From Chrysaora quinquecirrha (Eukaryota; Cnidaria; Scyphozoa; Semaeostomeae; Pelagiidae): 64,000 nucleotides of DNA. A model generated the notes under the pieces. It was not told the DNA's origin and made no database searches. It worked only from the letters and a program-made list of their open reading frames with translations. This document shows, piece by piece, positions 58,939 through 64,000 of this stretch (within the stretch, counting starts at the first letter, position 1; each line of letters starts with the position of its first letter). A program made the position numbers and the translations under genes. The stretch lies in assembly GCA_014526335.1 (NCBI GenBank), contig JACTAT010000363.1, positions 124,001-188,000 on the forward strand, given 5' to 3'.

Positions 58939-59051
58939 GTTGCAGTGATGAAACACAGTGGGAAGTGTGGAAAAGTCTTTTTCATTGCAATTACTTCAAA
59001 GTTAATTGCGTGGAAGATGTGCATACGGTTGAGCTTTGTGGGGCATTGAAG
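58939..59051 (+). CDS. GPD1: Glycerol-3-phosphate dehydrogenase (NAD+), exon with active-site Lys
   Basis: A 113-nt exon, acceptor GCTTTTAG before 58939, donor GTAATT after 59051. The first two bases complete Gly, then CSDETQWEVWKSLFHCNYFK and VNCVEDVHTVELCGALK, ending in phase 0. VEDVHTVELCGALK matches the conserved V.EVDTVE.CGALK, whose Lys is the catalytic residue. The next residues expected are NxVAVGAG, found only on the minus strand at 49532-49492, in the required phase. Confidence 0.94.
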
Positions 59052-60373
59052 GTAATTTTTAACAAAATGCTTTTGTCAGTACTTATTTTAGTTATTAGTA
59101 TTTCTCTGGTCTTGTAGATAGGAAGGAATCTAGCAGCCCCTCTTTCGTTCTCGAATTTTTTGTCGTCTCTGCCGCACTGATAGTTTGGATGATGCTTTAG
59201 GAGCTCCCTCTATAACGGGAGGCATAAAGAAATTATTCATCTGTTGCTTGCTGATATTTAGACGCGTTAGTGCTGTTGAAAGTGATTCTTTTGGCTGCAG
59301 CTTTGAATAAGGCAACAGAGGGAAGCAATGGAAAATTTAAATAGCAAATTTTCTAAAAATCATTGACTCGTTAAACACGGCACGTCAAGGAGATGTCATG
59401 CAGACATAGGGCTATAGAGCTGACTGGGTCAGGTGATCAAGGTCCACAATGGATATCCACAATGGTAGCCTAGGAAGGCAGAAAAAATGCACGGGAAAAT
59501 TTCAATGTAATCATCGTGTTGACAGTTTCACAGCAAAAAGGATTAAATCATTGCTCTTTCATATGATAATTCATATCTTTGGCTAGCTCAGACTTATATT
59601 AGTGTAAATATGTGTAATGAATTTCATTGATAAATAAATCATTTACACAAACTGAATGCACATTTCATGCAATAGGGGATTTTCTGTTGCTAGTATAAGT
59701 TACAGCAATGGTTTATTGATTAAACAATTTATTAGTTCAGGCCGAGGATTTGAAAAGTTTTTATTTAGACGGAAAAAATTGTGTTAAAAATATTTTATGG
59801 TGAGTTTTGCTTTTTTTGAAGGTCACATTTGACCAAAAAATTACTGTGTGAAAAGATTTGTTTCTTGATAGTGTTGTTCATTAAGTAAAGCATTATGAAA
59901 TTATTTCTGCATAATTTGCATTCTTCAAATGCATGAGTGCGATATTTCATGCTCACAGATTGTTGACTTTGGTTCCTTTATCTGGTTTCTTTTTTTGGAA
60001 CACCCGAAAAAAGTAGCTCAATTCTAATGTTTAAATGTTTAGATATATGAAATACATTAATATTCATCATTTATATGACTTGTTTTAACATGACCTGTAT
60101 ATCAAAGCAAACATGAACATGGCACAATTCACAGAGGAATATATATACTATTGGCAGATAGTTAGACCCAAAAACATATTTTCTAATTGTTGTTTAAATA
60201 TAACAAAGTTATATTTTTGCCTAGTGCTAATGATACCAAATTTTCAATATCCGTTTTTTCGAATTTCTGAAAATTTCATCTTTGTTGATCAATTTGGTGC
60301 CAAATTTAGTTGCATTTGATAAGCCGAAAGGGGTTTTAAATGTTTTACTTTATCATGATCTTAATTCATCTTC
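59052..60373. other. No recognised feature (GPD1 intron start)
   Basis: AT-rich. A short minus-strand frame at 59130-59315 (SLSTALTRLNISKQQMNNFF) is not recognised and may be chance or a TE relic. No further GPD1 exon could be found downstream on the plus strand. Confidence 0.4.
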
Positions 60374-60521
60374 ATACTCTAAGATACTAAATAAACGTCC
60401 CCCCATTTATTAATTTTGAGTCCCGCCTGGACCTTGTTAGGACCCCCTGTTTATTAAATTTTTGAAACATTTCCCACCTCCCGTTTATTTGGACCCCAAT
60501 TTATTTGGCACCTAAGAGTAT
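60374..60521. mobile_element. Small MITE-like inverted repeat
   Basis: Imperfect inverted ends: ATACTCTAAGATACTAAATA at 60374 and the complement of CAAATTTATTTGGCACCTAAG-type sequence ending at 60521 (about 17 of 23 positions agree). The interior repeats a CCCCATTTATT-like motif. Length about 148 bp; no convincing target duplication. Confidence 0.4.
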
Positions 60522-60869
60522 TAGCCTTAATGTTGATATTAGTCCAAGTGAAATTAATCTTTACTTTAAAATATATTATGATATTATTCTTAATCTTCAG
60601 CTGTTTAAACAGAAATCTTAGTTGAACATAATGTAAAGATTGCAATGTAACTTTCAATTGAAATTAAAATTGAAATAAAAAGCAAACTTAAATGAAAGTA
60701 AGTGTGGAAAGATAAATTGACAATAAATTTATAATTGAAAAGATCTGAGAAAAAATAGATCTAAAGATTGAGTCATTTCAAAAAGCCTTCTAGTTTTGTC
60801 AAGTGACTTTTAGACATTAAATAGAATTGTAAACTATTTAAATCACAAGAGCAAAAAAACCAAAACTTT

Positions 60870-60945
60870 TGCCCTCAAAGGGATTTGAAATCCAGCCGTT
60901 CAGGGTAGGAGGCGAGCATTTAACAACTCGGGTATACAGCCGTAC
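60870..60945 (-). ncRNA. tRNA-like segment, decayed
   Basis: On the minus strand an A-box-like TATACCCGAGTTGTTAAATG (about 60936-60917) and a B-box-like GGATTTCAAATCCC (60893-60880) occur at tRNA spacing. Likely another SINE head related in kind to those nearby; not a functional tRNA by inspection. Confidence 0.45.
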
Positions 60946-61099
60946 TGCTCAGAAAGATGATAATATCTCAATGGTCCTAATATTCATGGAAGAGAAAAAC
61001 AAAACACATTGAAAAATAATGTCTTACAAACTTAAAAATTCAACCAAAACAACTTTTAGTTACTAGACGTCTCCTCGGCCTTTTGGAAACATTTCCAAC

Positions 61100-61440
61100 A
61101 CGAAATTCACAGAAATAAAATAATTCGAAACGAAAAGATTTTCTCCTGAGGGGAGTAGAACTCCAGACTAAGCATTACGGCCCAACGGACACGCCACCTT
61201 ATCGACCGAGCTACGATGCCTTGTTGTGATTTAGTCATTATCCTCCTACAGAAGACCATCGTTCGATTGTTGAAACAGGCACCAATGATGCACATCAAAG
61301 ATGGTTAGCCCCAATTACCCCAGAAGCAACGGCAGTTCGCAAAAACTGACAGGGTGATGACACGGCTTTTGGACGAATGAAGGTAACAAAATCGGTTTGC
61401 ATGGAAATTACCATTTTAATATATACAGACTAGCCCTTGC
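61100..61440 (+). repeat. Composite repeat, copy 4
   Basis: Carries a tRNA-like segment on the minus strand (A-box-like TAGCTCGGTCGATAAGG at 61213-61197; B-box-like GGAGTTCTACTCCCC at 61164-61150). The box GGTTAGCCCCAATTACCCCA (61303) and the terminal motif ACAAAATCGGTTTGCATGGA with TTTAATATATA (61388-61426) follow. Order matches copies 2, 3 and 5. Confidence 0.75.
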
Positions 61441-61590
61441 CCATCTAAGACCACCACCTGGTAAGACCTCCGCCTCAAGAACCTCTGCCTCAAGGACCTC
61501 CGCCTCAAGAACCTCTGCCTCAAGGACCTCCGCCTCAAGGACCTCCGCCTCAAGGACCTCCGCCTCAACGACTTCTGTCTCTGCACTTAG
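61440..61590 (+). repeat. 15-bp minisatellite
   Basis: About nine copies of AAGGACCTCCGCCTC with variants (GAACCTCTGCCTCA). It follows the terminal motif of the composite repeat, as it does at 19575 and 62380, and in inverse at 46750. The Ser/Arg/Thr repeat frame here is a composition effect. Confidence 0.9.
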
Positions 61591-61679
61591 CTCCTAGTTT
61601 GTAATCTTTACTTTTTGTCCTTGGTCCTAGTCCAGGGTCCCTTTACTGTAAGATCCTCTTTCTTGGTCTTGTGGTAGTT

Positions 61680-62365
61680 TATGAAGGCAGCTTAAACTTC
61701 GTGATGGCATTTGGAAAGGCTTTCAAATGCACTCTTTTAAAAGGGTTTTTGTTTGTTTTCTTTGAATGAAATGCACTTCTCAGTAAGCTTTTGAAATGTG
61801 GTAATGGCATTTTGTTTCCATTGAAAGGGTTAAAAGCATTAGCAGAACGCAATTCAAACCAGTTGACTGAATATTCATGTAAACATGGACTTTGTTTAAT
61901 GAACTTCAATTGAAAAATATTAATACCAAACAAATTTTAAAATAATTCCGAAGCAAGATTTAGTGATTGAGACGTCTCCTTGTGCTCTGAAAAGTATCTC
62001 CACCAGGGAAACCACTAAAAAATTCTGATGGACAACGATTCTCCCCTAAGTGGAATTGATCTCCTGCCTCCGACAACCTGCACCACGAAACAGGAGCCCT
62101 TACCAACAGAGCTATTTTCATAGGTTTCAGATTTCGATAATCCCTTGATGAAAACAATTGGGCGATTGTTCAAACAGGCACCAATGATGCACTTCAAAGA
62201 GGGGCTAGCCACAATTAACCCAGAAGTGAGAGAAGTTTGCAAAAAACGAAAGGGTGATGACACGCCTACAGAAAAGTAGGAAAAGCATACCACTCACGAC
62301 ATCGGCGGAGCGACTCTTACAAAATCGGTTACCATGACCACTACTATTTTAGTATATAAGACTAG
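61680..62365 (+). repeat. Composite repeat core, copy 5 (best preserved)
   Basis: Blocks in order: CTTCGTGATGGCATTTGGAA, TTTTGAAATGTGGTAATGGC, CCAGTTGACTGAATATTC, then a minus-strand tRNA-like segment (A box TAGCTCTGTTGGTAAGG at 62114-62098, B box near 62064-62050), the box GGCTAGCCACAATTAACCCA (62203), and the terminal motif ending TTTTAGTATATAAG (62348). It is followed by 15-bp units, the leader with AGTCCAAGGTCCTTAGTCCG, and the 51-bp array. Confidence 0.8.
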
Positions 62366-62599
62366 CCCTTGCCGTGTAAGACCACCGCCTCACAAGGACC
62401 TCTGCCTCAAGGACCTCCACATTAAAGGCCTCCGCCTTAAAAGGACTGTGTCTTTTAGTTGTTGAGAAAAGTCATAGCTCCTTTTCTCTGGTCTTGGGTA
62501 TTGGGTCTTGGGTCCTCCTACCTAATGCCAATCAAGGTCCATTTCCAATGTTTTAGTCCAAGGTCCTTAGTCCGCCATGATGTTCCCAAGTTTTAAATT

Positions 62600-63260
62600 A
62601 GTTAGTGTACTGCAGTTCTCTTTCTCTATGGTCTGTTCCTAAGTCCTGAGATTGTTCATGGTTTACAGTCCCATTGCTTGATCCTGTTCTACAGTCTTGT
62701 TATTGTTCATATTCTTAAGTCCTGAAATTATTCATGGTCTTCCGTCCAGTTATCTGGTCCTGTTCCTCAGTCTTGCTATTGTTCATTTTCCTTAGTTATA
62801 AAAGTCTTCATTGCTGTCGAGTCCCATTCCTTGATCTTGTTCCTCAGTCTTGTTATTGGTGATGTTCTATAGTCCTCAAAGTCTTCATGGTTTCTAAGTC
62901 CCATTCCTAGGTGTTGTTCCTCAGTCTTGTTATTCTTCATGTTCCTTACTCCTAAAATGATTCATGGTTTTCATTCCTGTTCCTTAGTCCTATTCCTCAG
63001 TCTTTATTCAAGTTCCCTAGTCCTGATTTTATTTGTGGTCTTTTTTCATTTTCAGTCCAGTTCCTCAGTAATTGTTCATATTGTTGAGTCTTGAAGTAAT
63101 TCCTAGTCTTAAGTCCCATTCCTTTCTTCGGTTCCTCAGTCTTGTTATTTTTCACATGTTCCTTAGTCCTAAAAGTATTCATGCTCTTTAGCCAGGTTCC
63201 TAGTTCCTGTTCCTCAGTCCTATTAGTCCTGTTCCTCAGTCAGTTTGGTCCAGGTTTGAC
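62600..63260 (+). repeat. 51-bp minisatellite array, third copy, diverged
   Basis: Same phrases as the other arrays (CCTGTTCCTCAGTCTTGTTA, GAAATTATTCATGGTCTTC, GTCCCATTCCTTGATC) but with irregular spacing and many substitutions. The array is older, or has been homogenised less, than those at 17600 and 45530. It follows the same leader sequence (62545-62640). Non-coding. Confidence 0.8.
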
Positions 63261-63299
63261 AGCGTCCTTCGTCCGTTGTTTCCGTGTTTGATGGAACTT

Positions 63300-64000
63300 T
63301 CTTGGCAATAAAATGCACTTTTTAATTTTTCAATAAACTTTTGAAATCAGGAAATGGCATTTCAATTAATTCAGAAAAACTTCTACACAAAGCGATAAAT
63401 GTCATTTGACCAAAAGTACACGAAAGCCTGAACAACTTGGAAACAACGTGTTTAATTTTTTTGAATGGAAACTAAAGACGTGCATGAAAACAAAGTGTCA
63501 TTTGTCTCAGACGCGGAAGTCATGGCGAGGGTCACGGTCACGCACAGCAGGGAAATTTCCTTGCACAATATTTCTTTCAACAGCAGAAAGAAAATATCCT
63601 TGAAAGTAAAACAAAGAAATTATTTTCGTTTAGCTGCACAGAAAAGCACAACCCCTCATTCTTTATCCAAACCTGGCAAATTAATTTCAATTTTTCATAA
63701 TTTCGTAAGAAGACCTTGTGCGGAAAGGAAAACATAGCAATTGGAATAAATTTTGATGCGAGTTTGGTTTGACAGGCGAGGGAAAAGTGTTCATGCCGGG
63801 CAATTTTGTCATTTTGCAGCAGTGACGTAGATCAAAGAAGAAGGGTTAGCCCCATTACCCCAGGGTCTGCAGCAGATACGAAAAGACAAAGTAGTTTTTG
63901 CTCGCCTCAGAGGCGGCAGAATCATGCGAAAACTGCATCTCTAAAGGTCGCACCGCCTCGCCAAACTCACTCGTGCAAAATCGGTTGCGTGGCAACCACC
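63300..64000 (+). repeat. Composite-type repeats at the window end
   Basis: 63310-63400 resembles the beginning of the core (CTTTTGAAATCAGGAAATGG). 63508-64000 is the partner of 19795-20312, starting CAGACGCGGAAGTCATGGCG, with the box GGTTAGCCCCATTACCCCAG at 63845 and the terminal motif CAAAATCGGTTGCGTGGCAA at 63977. It continues beyond the window. Confidence 0.75.

Noticed and set aside
13980..59051. Two paralogous GPD1 genes instead of one split gene
   Set aside because: The exon sets do not overlap at all, are complementary in content and match in phase; paralogues would be expected to share at least one exon type.

Overview
This is a window of a nuclear animal genome. It is AT-rich, has GT-AG introns, and is packed with eukaryotic transposable elements: Ty3/gypsy, CR1/L2-like LINE, Penelope-like, DIRS-like, pogo-like and long-inverted-repeat elements, minisatellites, and tRNA-derived short repeats. 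That mix, plus fragments of an uncharacterised invertebrate protein family, suggests a marine invertebrate, probably a cnidarian such as a coral or anemone. The taxon is inference. No bacterial features, operons or CRISPR arrays are visible. Two 500-base N runs (about 5246-5746 and 53462-53961) divide the window into three contigs.

The one clear host gene is a cytosolic NAD-dependent glycerol-3-phosphate dehydrogenase (GPD1 family), read from six short exons. Four consecutive 3' exons lie on the minus strand of the middle contig (49492-49532, 36316-36505, 21630-21736, 13980-14067, the last with the stop codon). The two exons that should directly precede them lie on the PLUS strand of the right-hand contig (56458-56596 and 58939-59051). 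All splice phases fit one continuous gene, so the right-hand contig is most simply in the wrong orientation, and the true gene spans the N run. The introns (about 13, 14.6 and 7.6 kb) hold most of the repeats.

Layout: 1-5245, LINE remnant, pogo-like MITE and a second TA-flanked MITE. 5747-12400, a transposon graveyard: gypsy RT/RNase H (minus), gypsy Pol tail with LTR (plus), a nearly complete but broken LINE (minus), a second gypsy Pol tail with LTR-like region (plus), and a gag-like ORF (minus). 13980-21736, last GPD1 exons with a 51-bp minisatellite array in the intron. 21737-36315, GPD1 intron with an internally deleted gypsy element inside another retroelement ORF, a 3.2-kb inverted repeat, and two head-to-head Penelope-like copies, one split by a 1.33-kb foldback element with a 9-bp target duplication. 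36506-49491, intron with about 3.1 kb of a 31-bp satellite, a DIRS-like element, and an inverted copy of the 51-bp array. 49533-53461, a TIR element carrying a gene fragment. 53962-64000, Penelope N-terminal fragment, two GPD1 exons, and another block of the composite minisatellite/tRNA-like repeat family.

The most unusual material is (a) the orientation conflict in GPD1, (b) the foldback element whose terminus also sits at the junction of two inverted Penelope copies, (c) a composite repeat family combining a conserved ~24-bp box, tRNA-like A/B boxes, a 15-bp and a 51-bp minisatellite, and (d) two unrelated-looking inverted-repeat elements that both carry pieces of related C-terminal protein regions.
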